NCBI GenBank assembly: GCA_013372965.1
Contig: JABXIR010000022.1
Coordinates: 1-14,593, forward strand
Reading direction: 5' to 3'
Source: Gammaproteobacteria bacterium
GTDB lineage: Bacteria > Pseudomonadota > Gammaproteobacteria > Pseudomonadales > DSM-25080
Length of the DNA stretch: 14,593 nucleotides
Shown here: piece by piece, positions 6,230 to 14,202 of the stretch
Numbering within the stretch: the first letter of the stretch is position 1
Layout of the letters: every line of letters starts with the position of its first letter
The notes under the pieces: model-generated
Seen by the model: only the letters and a program-made list of their open reading frames with translations
What the model was told of the DNA's origin: nothing
Databases searched by the model: none
Made by a program: the position numbers and the translations under genes

Positions 6230-7657
6230 GTGAAGCAGTACGATTCTTTTTATATTAATGGTGAGTGGGTTAAATCGACGGGTAGCCAGTTTGGTCAAGT
6301 GATCAATCCCGCCACGGAAGCCGTGGTAGCAGAGGTGATTGAGGGTACCGTAGAAGACGTTGATCGTGCGGTTCAGGCGGCGCGTGAAGCATTTGATTCT
6401 TGGTCGTCTACCCCAAGTTCGGTTCGCGCCGACTATCTACGCAAGATTGCTAATGGACTTCAGGCACGTGTTGACGAGGTTGCGCTGGCCATTTCTAACG
6501 AGCTGGGTTCACCACTTCAGTATGCGAAGTCGGTTCAAGCGCAAGAGCCAGTCGAGGGTTTTAACCTGTATGCGGATTATGCGTCGTTAATGGATCAGGT
6601 CGAACATATCCATAATTCGATGGTGGTCCGTGAAGCGGTTGGCGTCTGCTCTTTTATAAACCCTTGGAATTACCCGTTGTTTCAAATTGTGGGTAAGGTT
6701 GCACCGGCACTTGCCGCTGGTTGCACTATGGTCGTAAAACCGAGTGAAATTACACCTATTAATGCCTTTATCTTGGCTGAGGTGATCCACGACGCAGGCT
6801 TACCTGCCGGGGTATTCAACTTAGTGAGTGGTTTGGGCCCAGTGGTTGGTGAAGCGATGTGTGTTCACCCTGAGGTCGATATGGTGTCGTTTACCGGTTC
6901 GACTCGCGCAGGTACGCGTATTGCCGAGCTTGCCGCACCAACGGTTAAGCGAGTATGCCAAGAACTGGGCGGTAAGTCTCCGATGCTGATCACCGAAGAC
7001 GTTGATTCAGATGCTCTAGCAGCAGCGGTGAATTACGTTGTTGAGGATGTCATGTTCAATACCGGACAAACGTGCACGGCGCTTACCCGTATGTTGGTTC
7101 CTCGTTCGCGTCTCGATGAGACGAATGCGATTGTGAAGGCCTCCGTTGAGGCGTTGGTTGTGGGTGACCCGCTGTCTGATGACACGTTTGTGGGACCGAT
7201 GTCTTCCGCTCGCCAGCGTGATACCGTTCAAGCCTACTTGAAGATTGGTATCGAGGAGGGGGCCACACTGCTCACGGGTGGTTTAGGTCATCCAGAAGGG
7301 TTATCGCAGGGGTATTACGTTCGCCCAACCGTGTTTACCAATGTCAGTAATGAGATGCGCATCGCTCGCGAGGAAATATTCGGGCCCGTGATGTGCATAC
7401 TCCCGTATGATTCACTTGAGGAAGGTATTCGTATAGCAAACGATACGCCGTATGGCCTTAGTTCGGCGGTTTGGGCCGCATCGAAAGACGACGGCTTGGC
7501 CATTGCGCGTAAAATTAGAGCAGGGCAAGTTTACGTTAACGGTGGCGAGTACAATCTTGAGGCGCCATTCGGCGGTTATAAACAATCGGGTAATGGCCGC
7601 GAGTGGGGGGCTCAGGCGCTTCACGAATTCATTGAAATTAAGGCGATTCAGCTTTAA
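6230..7657 (+). CDS. NAD(P)-dependent aldehyde dehydrogenase
   Basis: This enzyme of the aldehyde dehydrogenase superfamily oxidises an aldehyde to the acid. From GTG 6230 it has 475 residues, the usual length. It shows FINPWNYP (Asn147), VVKPSE with Lys170 for cofactor binding, FTGST at the nucleotide fold, general base Glu245 in QELGGKSP, nucleophile Cys282 in NTGQTC, then EEIFGPV and FGGYKQSGNGREWG. ATGs at 6203 and 6218 give longer versions but lack ribosome binding sites. GGAG (6220-6223) is six bases before GTG 6230, which sits one base after the yqaA stop, so coupling is likely. The substrate is unknown; the sequence resembles broad-specificity bacterial ALDHs. The 3' end overlaps the convergent dnaE2 gene by 4 bases. 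Confidence 0.92.
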   Translation: MKQYDSFYINGEWVKSTGSQFGQVINPATEAVVAEVIEGTVEDVDRAVQAAREAFDSWSSTPSSVRADYLRKIANGLQARVDEVALAISNELGSPLQYAKSVQAQEPVEGFNLYADYASLMDQVEHIHNSMVVREAVGVCSFINPWNYPLFQIVGKVAPALAAGCTMVVKPSEITPINAFILAEVIHDAGLPAGVFNLVSGLGPVVGEAMCVHPEVDMVSFTGSTRAGTRIAELAAPTVKRVCQELGGKSPMLITEDVDSDALAAAVNYVVEDVMFNTGQTCTALTRMLVPRSRLDETNAIVKASVEALVVGDPLSDDTFVGPMSSARQRDTVQAYLKIGIEEGATLLTGGLGHPEGLSQGYYVRPTVFTNVSNEMRIAREEIFGPVMCILPYDSLEEGIRIANDTPYGLSSAVWAASKDDGLAIARKIRAGQVYVNGGEYNLEAPFGGYKQSGNGREWGAQALHEFIEIKAIQL

Positions 7658-10600
7658 TGAAAGTCTCTAGAACGGTGTTCGCTAGGAATTAACTGCGAAA
7701 TATCGTGCACTTGACCCGCTTTTACATGAATGACCGAAGGCGGTGCCTCTAAGTTAATTGCTGGGGGCTCCGCTCGCTCAATCACCCCCTTAACATGAAG
7801 CAGCGAGCCCGACAGTAACGCTTTTCGACAGCGTTTTTGAACGGCTTGATCAACAATCACATTATGATTACCGGTGTGATCTTCTAGCGTTAAAAAGAGC
7901 AGTCCAGAGGCCGTACTCGGGCGTTGGCGACAGGTCACGATGCCCGCTATTTGAACCCAACGCCCGTGACCTAGCGATTGTGTTTGCAGTGCGGAGCTAC
8001 AGGCTCTGATGATATCGATAGATTGCAGTAACGCGAGTGGGTGCTGACGAAGTGTTAGTCCAGTTCGCTGAAAGTCTTGTTTTAGGTCGTCCCAAGGTTC
8101 GGGCGAAGTCAGTTCTACCAAACTATCATCGATATTATCTTGGTTAAGTACCTTCTCTTGCACGCCCTGAACATGCCAGTGACTTCGGCGTCTATGCCCA
8201 TCGAGCGGTTCGAAGGCACCGCTTGAGATTAGGTGATCGACTTGATCTCTAGGTAGCTTAGAACGGGTAACTAAATCGCTAGCACTGCTAAATGGTGCGA
8301 TGTTCCTCAGTTGAATCAGATGTTCAATACAGTCTCGTTTTAGCCCTTTAACTTGGCGGAAACCGATTCGGAGCGCCTTGGTACTTTGAGCATTCTGATA
8401 CTCGAGTGTGTAGTCCCATTCGCTGCGATTAATGTCAATCGAATTGACCGGTACTTGGTGGCGCTGAGCATCTTGAATGAGTTGTGATGCAGAGTAGAAA
8501 CCCATCGGCTGGCTGTTTAATAACCCGCAGTAAAACGCAGCAGGATGATGACACTTTAACCAAGCGGAGAAATAGACAAGCAGGGCAAAACTTGCCGCGT
8601 GAGACTCGGGGAAACCATAATCACCAAAGCCCTGCATTTGTTTGAATAAGCGTTCTGCAAAATCCAGGCTGTGTCCTCGTTCGAGCATGCCGTTGATGAC
8701 CGGCTCGCGAAACTGCATCAGTTGACCGTTCTTTCGCCAGCTCGCCATCGCGCGTCGAAGTTGATCGGCCTGACCGCCCGTAAAACCAGCAGCGACCATG
8801 GCCAGTTTGATCACTTGCTCTTGAAAGATGGGCACACCGAGTGTGCGTTCGAGTACAGACTTCACTTCATCGTTTGGATAGCTAACGGGTTCTATGCCTT
8901 GCCGACGACGAAGATAGGGGTGCACCATATCGCCTTGGATCGGACCGGGTCGAACGATAGCGACTTCGATGACGAGATCGTAAAAGGTGCTCGGTTGCAA
9001 TCGAGGCAGCATGTTCATTTGTGCTCTCGACTCGACTTGGAAAACACCGATGCTATCACCACGAGAGAGCATGGCGTAGGTCTTCTTGCATTCGCTGGGA
9101 ATGTCTTGAAGATGGCGAATCGTGGGGTCGTATTGCTGAACATAATTGAGCGACTTGCGAATCGCACTGAGCATACCTAAGGCTAATACGTCGATTTTCA
9201 ACAACCCCAACGCTTCAATGTCATCTTTATCCCATTGAATAATGGTTCGATCCGGCATCGCGGCATTTTCGATGGGCACGAGTGAGCTGACTGGGCTTTG
9301 AGTAATGATAAAGCCTCCGACATGCTGTGATAGATGACGAGGCATGCCGAGAATTTCCCGAATCAACGTTGCATAGTGACGCGTAATAGGTGAGTGCTTT
9401 GATAAATTCGCTTCGGCAAGCCGACTCTCTAGGTCGCCTGATCGGTCCCACCACGCGAGACTCTTGGCGAGTTTATCAACCAGAATTGAATCGAGTCCCA
9501 GTGCTTTGCCGACATCTCGAATCGCGCTTCTAGGGCGATAGGTGACGACAGTTGCTGCTAGAGCAGCACGTTCACGGCCATATTTCTTATAGATATATTG
9601 GATGACCTCTTCACGTCGGTGATGCTCGAAGTCAACGTCGATGTCTGGAGGCTCGTTACGTTCTTTGGAGATGAAACGTTCGAACAATAAATCGGATTGG
9701 TTGGGGTCGACCTCAGTAATAAATAGGCAGTAACACACGGCTGAGTTCGCAGCCGATCCTCGACCCTGGCACAAAATTCCTTCGGCTCGAGCAAATTGAA
9801 CTAAGTCGTGCACCGTTAGAAAATAGTGTTCGTAACGAAGCTCTTTGATGACTTCGAGTTCGTAATCGATTTGTTTGAGGACCTTCACACTAGGTCCCTC
9901 GGGCCAGCGGGACTGGATGCCTTGTTCTACCAAGCTGCGAAGCCACTCTGATGGCGTATGACCCGAAGGAACCACTTCGTCTGGGTAGTTATAACGAAGT
10001 TCATCGAGAGAAAAGTGACATTGATTAGCGATGGCAATGGACTCTTCGATTAATGCGCTTGGGTAGCGGAGCTCGAGTTCGCTTAAAGGTTGAAATGTCG
10101 CCTCTCGATTCGGTAGGGCATTGAGACCGAGTGATTCGATACTGCATCCAAGCCGAATGGCTTGCATTACGTCATACAGCGGCTGTCGTTCTGGGTGATG
10201 AATGACAACATTATTGCTGGCGACTATAGGGAGTTGGTAGCAATCGGCTAGCTCACATAACTGTTGATAGTGTTCGTAGGGCTGAGCGCAGAGGTGGTGA
10301 CTAAAGGCAATCCAAACGCCTTTAGGAAACGCCTTGATGAGTGATGGGGCAAGCTGGTAAGTGTATTGGGTTACTGTAGGAACAAGCCAAATGGCTAAAC
10401 ATTGTTTTAAGCCAAACTCTAGGTCGTTTACTGTGAGCGTGTAATGACCTTTGCCACTTCGACGCCGAGCTTTTGTAATAAGCGTAGAGATTTGTGCATA
10501 GGCGTCTCGACAGGGCGCGAGTAATACTAGGTCGAGTACACCGTGTTCGCCGCAGTTAATTTTAAATCGACTACCAATAATCAGTTCGATGTCTCGGTCT

Positions 10601-10764
10601 TTCGCTTCTACATGTGCTTTAACGACACCTGCCAGCGAACATTCGTCTGTGATCGCAATGGCGTCGTAACCTAACTCGTCGGCCCGAGCCACGAGTTCTT
10701 CAGGCTGAGAGGCGGCGGCCAAAAAACTGTAATTTGATGCACAAATGAGCTCTGCGTACTGCAT
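7654..10764 (-). CDS. dnaE2: Error-prone DNA polymerase DnaE2 (ImuC)
   Basis: This C-family polymerase carries out mutagenic lesion bypass with ImuA and ImuB. From ATG 10764 it has 1036 residues. The PHP domain is N-terminal (LGYDAIAITDECSLAGVVKA). The polymerase core has GRGSAANS (335-342) and catalytic aspartates 374 and 376 in PDIDVDF, with the third at 525 in LLKIDVLALGM. An HhH-type region follows, then a C-terminal OB fold (AGIVTCRQRPSTASGLLFLT and LEDHTG). An upstream GTG (10800) would overlap imuB, but MQYAELICASNYSFL is the expected N-terminus and lies 8 bases after the imuB stop, so I chose it. The ribosome binding site is weak, suggesting coupling. Metal-binding histidines usual at the start of the PHP domain appear replaced (ELIC, ASQPEEL). 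The gene is last in the LexA-type operon. Confidence 0.95.
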   Translation of the reverse strand: MQYAELICASNYSFLAAASQPEELVARADELGYDAIAITDECSLAGVVKAHVEAKDRDIELIIGSRFKINCGEHGVLDLVLLAPCRDAYAQISTLITKARRRSGKGHYTLTVNDLEFGLKQCLAIWLVPTVTQYTYQLAPSLIKAFPKGVWIAFSHHLCAQPYEHYQQLCELADCYQLPIVASNNVVIHHPERQPLYDVMQAIRLGCSIESLGLNALPNREATFQPLSELELRYPSALIEESIAIANQCHFSLDELRYNYPDEVVPSGHTPSEWLRSLVEQGIQSRWPEGPSVKVLKQIDYELEVIKELRYEHYFLTVHDLVQFARAEGILCQGRGSAANSAVCYCLFITEVDPNQSDLLFERFISKERNEPPDIDVDFEHHRREEVIQYIYKKYGRERAALAATVVTYRPRSAIRDVGKALGLDSILVDKLAKSLAWWDRSGDLESRLAEANLSKHSPITRHYATLIREILGMPRHLSQHVGGFIITQSPVSSLVPIENAAMPDRTIIQWDKDDIEALGLLKIDVLALGMLSAIRKSLNYVQQYDPTIRHLQDIPSECKKTYAMLSRGDSIGVFQVESRAQMNMLPRLQPSTFYDLVIEVAIVRPGPIQGDMVHPYLRRRQGIEPVSYPNDEVKSVLERTLGVPIFQEQVIKLAMVAAGFTGGQADQLRRAMASWRKNGQLMQFREPVINGMLERGHSLDFAERLFKQMQGFGDYGFPESHAASFALLVYFSAWLKCHHPAAFYCGLLNSQPMGFYSASQLIQDAQRHQVPVNSIDINRSEWDYTLEYQNAQSTKALRIGFRQVKGLKRDCIEHLIQLRNIAPFSSASDLVTRSKLPRDQVDHLISSGAFEPLDGHRRRSHWHVQGVQEKVLNQDNIDDSLVELTSPEPWDDLKQDFQRTGLTLRQHPLALLQSIDIIRACSSALQTQSLGHGRWVQIAGIVTCRQRPSTASGLLFLTLEDHTGNHNVIVDQAVQKRCRKALLSGSLLHVKGVIERAEPPAINLEAPPSVIHVKAGQVHDISQLIPSEHRSRDFH

Positions 10765-10772
10765 GTTGAGAA

Positions 10773-12194
10773 CTATCCAAATATGCCATGAATAAACCAC
10801 CGACCGTGATTTAGGTCGTTATAGATCCAATAGGTTTCTCCGTGATTAGATCTCGCAATAAAGTAATCGCGTTGGCTACGCACGCCCCACCATTCACTAT
10901 CGATGCGCTCTGGGCCCTGTACCAAACTGAGGGTTTGGTCGTTGTAGCTAAAACACTGCTGATGCTTAAAAATTTGTCTTGGGCATTTTAATAACCAGCT
11001 GGGTCGTAGGCCCTGGTGAGATTCGGGTAGTTTAAATTCAGACTGTAGTGACTCGGGGCGGTGCCCTGAAATTTGCCGAATTTTACTCACTTGATGATTG
11101 CTCAACCGAGCTTTAAGAATATCGATCAGTGATTCATCGAGTCTCTTCTGAGTGGTGTCGGGGAATAGGTCTTCAGAGCACAACTGACGTATTGGCCTAT
11201 GTACCGAGCGCAGACTCAGCTCATTGATCCCTTGCTTTAATGGCGATTTTTCGAGTGCTAGTAAGCTGAGTTTTATGTGACTTTCGAGCTGATTTCCGGC
11301 GGATTCGACACCCACAAAAAGACGATGCTGATAGCCTTTGTCGTGCTTAAAACACCAACGAAGCTCTAAGGCGTGCATTTGGTGTTGAATTAAGAACTGA
11401 CTCAGCAACTTAAGTTGATGCCGAATAGCGGGTTCTAATTCAGGGACCTTACAGGATTCTTGCAGACTGTAGCTTGACTCGTAGAACTCGACGGCTTGCG
11501 TGTAATAGCGTCGAACATCTGATGCGTAGCCATAAATTTGGCTTAGATATTGACTAAAGGCGAAGCCTTGGCGACGCCCTAATGCGTGAGATGGGAGTTG
11601 CTTTGCGGAGCCTAGGTTGGTGACGCCGACATTGGTTAATCGCATTTTAATTTTAGAATCGATGTTGAGCTGATCGATTGGGTATTGGGCGAGCAGACGG
11701 TTAATCTCAGCGGTTTGCACTTGGCCTTGTTCAACGTACTGGGTGCTGTTTTCGCTAGTGAGCTGACTTAATAACGTAGCAGATTCGGGAGTGTAGCCTA
11801 CACCCAGATGATACGTGAGTGGAGTGAGTAACTCATCGCGTTGCATGGCGTCGAGTAGATTAGACCAACCTCCATGCACTGTTAAACAGCCAGATAGGTT
11901 TAGTAACACTTGGTTTTGGCTCGGAATGCAAAGATAGGGGGTGTATGTTAAGCAATGACTCGCCAATTTATTGATTAACGACACTTCTTTTTGAATATCT
12001 CTTGGGTGGAGCTTTAGATCTTCACAAAGTGCCCAGGCAGTCACGAGAGACTGCTCGGGTTCAATTCCATGTTTAGATGCTGCGGTATTTGCCGTATGGA
12101 TACGATTTTTATCTGTTACAGCAATGGCAGTAAGTTTTGAAGTTGAAAATGCCTCGACCGCCATTCGAGGAAAGTACAAACACAACCACAACAT
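10773..12194 (-). CDS. imuB: ImuB, catalytically degenerate Y-family polymerase-like protein
   Basis: ImuB is the Y-family-like hub of the ImuA-ImuB-DnaE2 mutasome: it links DnaE2 to the sliding clamp but is not itself a polymerase. The 473-residue protein begins MLWLCLYFPRMAVEAF, where active Y-family enzymes carry a DxDxFF-type acidic motif. The SxDE motif is also absent (VLLNLSGCLTVHGG). QLCSEDLF (337-344) is a plausible beta-clamp-binding motif. The C-terminus carries the ImuB hallmark RPSWLL, GPERIDSEWW, RDYFIAR and RWFIHGIFG. The ATG is 7 bases after the imuA stop and the gene ends 8 bases before dnaE2, so the three are cotranscribed. The ribosome binding site is weak. The missing catalytic residues are normal for this family. 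Confidence 0.93.
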   Translation of the reverse strand: MLWLCLYFPRMAVEAFSTSKLTAIAVTDKNRIHTANTAASKHGIEPEQSLVTAWALCEDLKLHPRDIQKEVSLINKLASHCLTYTPYLCIPSQNQVLLNLSGCLTVHGGWSNLLDAMQRDELLTPLTYHLGVGYTPESATLLSQLTSENSTQYVEQGQVQTAEINRLLAQYPIDQLNIDSKIKMRLTNVGVTNLGSAKQLPSHALGRRQGFAFSQYLSQIYGYASDVRRYYTQAVEFYESSYSLQESCKVPELEPAIRHQLKLLSQFLIQHQMHALELRWCFKHDKGYQHRLFVGVESAGNQLESHIKLSLLALEKSPLKQGINELSLRSVHRPIRQLCSEDLFPDTTQKRLDESLIDILKARLSNHQVSKIRQISGHRPESLQSEFKLPESHQGLRPSWLLKCPRQIFKHQQCFSYNDQTLSLVQGPERIDSEWWGVRSQRDYFIARSNHGETYWIYNDLNHGRWFIHGIFG

Positions 12195-12201
12195 AACTCA
12201 T

Positions 12202-12951
12202 TTATTGCCAAGTAAGATGTTGGTTAATGTCAGCACTTTGTTGAGACGGCATACTGCCTCGCTTCGATTTTTGTTTAGGAGTACGAAGCTCTATGACTTT
12301 GGGTTGCTGCGTTAGCAGTAGCGTCGATCGTGGAACAGCAACTGCCTGACCATTGTTAAAACCACGTTGTTTAACCACGTTTACCATGAGGTCGTTATCG
12401 CTAGATGAAAGAGTGACGCGTAACTGAGCTGGAGAAGGTTGTTCGCTAAACTCGGTTGCGCGGAACTGAATGTGCAAACAGTCGCTGTTTTTGGCTGCAT
12501 GTTGTAAGCGAAGCAGATCTTTGTGCTTGATCTCGCGGTTACCGAACCAAGAGATAACGGCGCTACAAGTACCTGTTTTGAGTGCTTGTTCGGTTGCCCA
12601 GAGTAACTCTTTTTCGTTACGTGGATGAATCATTAGGATCTTTGACGTATCGATACCCGCTTGTTCTAGAGCAGGGGAGTACGGTGTGTGAGGTGGAGCG
12701 ATTAGGGCAATCCACTTTTCTTGCTGACTAAGGTTAGCGAGTGTAGGTAGTAGTATGGAGACTTCGCCGATGCCTACCTGATTGCAGAGTATTTCTGTGG
12801 AAACAGATAATGGCCAACCCCCATTGAGCAGTGCTTGATTGAGCGACTGATGATTGGTGCTTACTGTTGCAATACTTTGAATAGCGGTGTTTCGCTTAGC
12901 ACACCAAAGGTCGTTACGAGTATCGAGCAATGATTTTAGCTGGGCATTCAT
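12202..12951 (-). CDS. imuA: ImuA, RecA-like translesion synthesis accessory protein
   Basis: ImuA is the RecA/SulA-like partner needed for damage-induced mutagenesis by ImuB and DnaE2. From ATG 12951 it has 249 residues. Characteristic stretches are LNQALLNGGWPLSVSTEIL (37-55), VGIGEVSILLPTLANL, WIALIAPPHTPYSPAL, LLWATEQALKTG, LRLQHAA and PSPAQLRVTL. The Walker A position reads NQVGIGE without the GKT triad, as in other ImuA proteins, so ATP binding is doubtful. A TTG 12 bases upstream could extend it, but that codon is part of the ribosome binding site GGAG, six bases before ATG 12951. It is the first gene of the operon, just downstream of overlapping LexA-type boxes. The C-terminal tail (PKQKSKRGSMPSQQS) is basic and probably disordered. 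Confidence 0.9.
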   Translation of the reverse strand: MNAQLKSLLDTRNDLWCAKRNTAIQSIATVSTNHQSLNQALLNGGWPLSVSTEILCNQVGIGEVSILLPTLANLSQQEKWIALIAPPHTPYSPALEQAGIDTSKILMIHPRNEKELLWATEQALKTGTCSAVISWFGNREIKHKDLLRLQHAAKNSDCLHIQFRATEFSEQPSPAQLRVTLSSSDNDLMVNVVKQRGFNNGQAVAVPRSTLLLTQQPKVIELRTPKQKSKRGSMPSQQSADINQHLTWQ

Positions 12952-12964
12952 AGGTTTCTCCAAA

Positions 12965-12984
12965 TACTGTTTGTTTATACAGTA
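12965..12984. promoter_or_regulatory. LexA box 1 of the imuA operon
   Basis: CTGT (12967-12970), eight bases and ACAG (12979-12982) match the gammaproteobacterial LexA operator CTGT-N8-ACAG exactly, with flanking TA bases that complete the 20-base TACTGT...ACAGTA form. The inner bases are A/T-rich, as in strong SOS boxes. It lies 13 bases before the imuA start, downstream of the predicted -10. Confidence 0.88.
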
Positions 12985-13001
12985 TGTATATTTATACAGT
13001 A
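12982..13001. promoter_or_regulatory. LexA box 2, overlapping box 1
   Basis: ATGT (12984-12987), eight A/T bases (12988-12995) and ACAG (12996-12999) form a second box with one mismatch in the left arm. Its centre is 17 bases from that of box 1 and the two 20-base sites share three bases. It covers the predicted -10 of the imuA promoter. Confidence 0.7.
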
Positions 13002-13019
13002 AAATTTACGATATGCAAA
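12991..13019 (-). promoter_or_regulatory. Candidate promoter of imuA-imuB-dnaE2
   Basis: On the minus strand TTTGCA (13019-13014) and TATAAA (12996-12991) are 17 bases apart. The -10 lies inside LexA box 2 and the start point would fall in box 1, giving direct repression. A second choice, a TTTACT with an 18-base spacer and a downstream TATAAA, is also possible. Confidence 0.5.
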
Positions 13020-13110
13020 TTTTTATTTCTCAGCGAGCGCGTAGTACGAGTCATGAGGTGTCAAGGTAAGGGGGAGTGGCCGCTAGAATGAGTACACGTT
13101 GTTAGAAAAG

Positions 13111-13150
13111 GATCACGATGTTCGTATCCAGATCTTGGCGACTCCGCTCG
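13111..13150. repeat. Dispersed intergenic repeat, copy A
   Basis: This 40-base stretch between imuA and rsmE matches 14402-14441 at 32 of 40 positions without gaps. Shared blocks include GATCACGAT, TCGT, AGATC and GCGACTCC. It holds a small stem (ACGA/TCGT). Neither copy lies in a credible gene, which suggests a REP-like intergenic element rather than a shared domain. Confidence 0.5.
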
Positions 13151-13164
13151 TTAGGTGGAGGAAA

Positions 13165-13875
13165 TTAAAAACTGTAGAGAGAGGCTAGAAGCGCAGGCAC
13201 AGCCGTTTCGACGCGCAGAATCCGTGATCCCATATGCATCGAGGTAAATCCTGCTTCATTTAGCTTGTCGACTTCATAGGGGATAAATCCGCCTTCTGGA
13301 CCGACTGCTAATGTACAAGGTTGATTAAGAGGGGTTGGAATACTTTGTTCTGCGATTGGGTGGGCCACAATCGCCTGAGTACCCTGGATAATCTCCGGGA
13401 GTTCATCTTCCACGAAGGGCTTAAACCGCTTTCGTAGATAGATATTCGGTAATACGGTATCGCGGGCTTGTTCTAATCCTAAGTAGCTTTGTTCGAGTAA
13501 ACCTTGATCGCTTAGCACAGGACTTTGCCAGAAGCTTTTCTCAACACGATAACTATTAATGAGGTAAATCTCTTTCACTCCCATTGCTACGACCGACTGA
13601 AGAGTACGCTTTAGCATTTTGGGGCGTGGCATCGCCAGTAGCAGTGTTAATGGCAATGGAGCAGGGGGGGCATCGCAAATATTTACCTCTAAAATTAGCT
13701 CGTCACCCGTCGATTGAACAATGCCTTCACCCATAAGTTCGTTTATAAGGCCGACACGAACGGTGTCACCCACAGTGACCTTTACCACTTGCTTTAAATG
13801 TTGTGCACGATGATCGCGAAGCACCACCGTCGATGGGCTAAGAAAGTCACTAGGATGGATGAGTACGATATTCAT
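13165..13875 (-). CDS. rsmE: 16S rRNA (uracil-1498-N3)-methyltransferase RsmE
   Basis: RsmE is a SPOUT-class enzyme that uses S-adenosylmethionine to methylate N3 of U1498 in 16S rRNA within the 30S subunit. From ATG 13875 it has 236 residues, near the usual 240-245. The N-terminal PUA-like domain (RDHRAQHLKQVVKVTVGD) leads to the knotted methyltransferase domain: AMPRPKMLKRTLQSVVAMGV, then GPEGGF (192-197) and GSRILRVETA (216-225), which form the cofactor-binding knot. The frame stays open upstream for 87 codons to a TTG, but MNIVLIHPSDF is the natural N-terminus and the extension has no family similarity I recognise. There is no Shine-Dalgarno. A TACAAT six bases before the ATG suggests a leaderless message. 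In E. coli rsmE sits beside gshB; that is not so here. Confidence 0.92.
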   Translation of the reverse strand: MNIVLIHPSDFLSPSTVVLRDHRAQHLKQVVKVTVGDTVRVGLINELMGEGIVQSTGDELILEVNICDAPPAPLPLTLLLAMPRPKMLKRTLQSVVAMGVKEIYLINSYRVEKSFWQSPVLSDQGLLEQSYLGLEQARDTVLPNIYLRKRFKPFVEDELPEIIQGTQAIVAHPIAEQSIPTPLNQPCTLAVGPEGGFIPYEVDKLNEAGFTSMHMGSRILRVETAVPALLASLYSF

Positions 13876-13881
13876 GCGGCT

Positions 13882-13887
13882 ATTGTA
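13882..13887 (-). promoter_or_regulatory. Candidate -10 of a leaderless rsmE message
   Basis: TACAAT on the minus strand matches the -10 consensus at 5 of 6 positions and ends six bases before the rsmE ATG. Transcription would begin at or near the A of the start codon, consistent with the missing ribosome binding site. No good -35 is present 17 bases upstream. A perfect TTGACA lies further away at 13968-13963 but lacks a well-spaced -10. Confidence 0.3.
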
Positions 13888-13940
13888 GCGGTTAAGCGAC
13901 TTTTTGATACAGAAAAACATGACTAAAAGCACTATAGATA

Positions 13941-13993
13941 TGTGACAAAACCAAATCGGATCTGTCAAAAACACATATTTGTCACAAGGTGAC
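13941..13993. promoter_or_regulatory. Inverted repeats upstream of rsmE, candidate operator region
   Basis: TGTGACAAA (13941-13949) and TTTGTCACA (13978-13986) are perfect 9-base inverted copies flanking a perfect minus-strand TTGACA (13963-13968). The right arm overlaps a second palindrome, GTCAC-AAG-GTGAC (13981-13993). The arrangement suggests two half-sites for a regulator. I do not recognise the regulator. Confidence 0.4.
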
Positions 13994-14166
13994 GGTTTAA
14001 TGAAGGTACCCGAATATGCTCTTAAGCTAGGTTTTATAAAGGCTTGAGGGATTTTATGAGAAGTTGGCACGGCAATTGCAATAGATGTAGTAGCAAAGGA
14101 TTGCGGGTTGAGCGACTTCGGGCAAGGATTGCCCAACTAATACACGACGTATTAGTACGCTTATTT

Positions 14167-14202
14167 AAGCTTGGAGATTGAATCGGATGAATCTTCAAGC
14201 TT
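14167..14202 (+). other. Long hairpin: 13-pair stem, 10-base loop
   Basis: AAGCTTGGAGATT (14167-14179) pairs with AATCTTCAAGCTT (14190-14202) with one G-U pair, around the loop GAATCGGATG. A U-rich but interrupted tract follows (to 14220), so it could act as a weak terminator or as a structural element of an RNA. Confidence 0.6.

Noticed and set aside
8671..9180. 169-codon + strand frame inside dnaE2
   Set aside because: It is the antisense of a strongly conserved polymerase gene and the product shows no recognisable domain.
10765..10800. GTG start extending DnaE2 by 12 residues into imuB
   Set aside because: The extra residues (MVYSWHIWIVLN) do not match the family; MQYAEL at 10764 does.
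13876..14136. 87-residue N-terminal extension of rsmE
   Set aside because: It would start at a TTG without a ribosome binding site and has no RsmE similarity; the normal N-terminus is at 13875.
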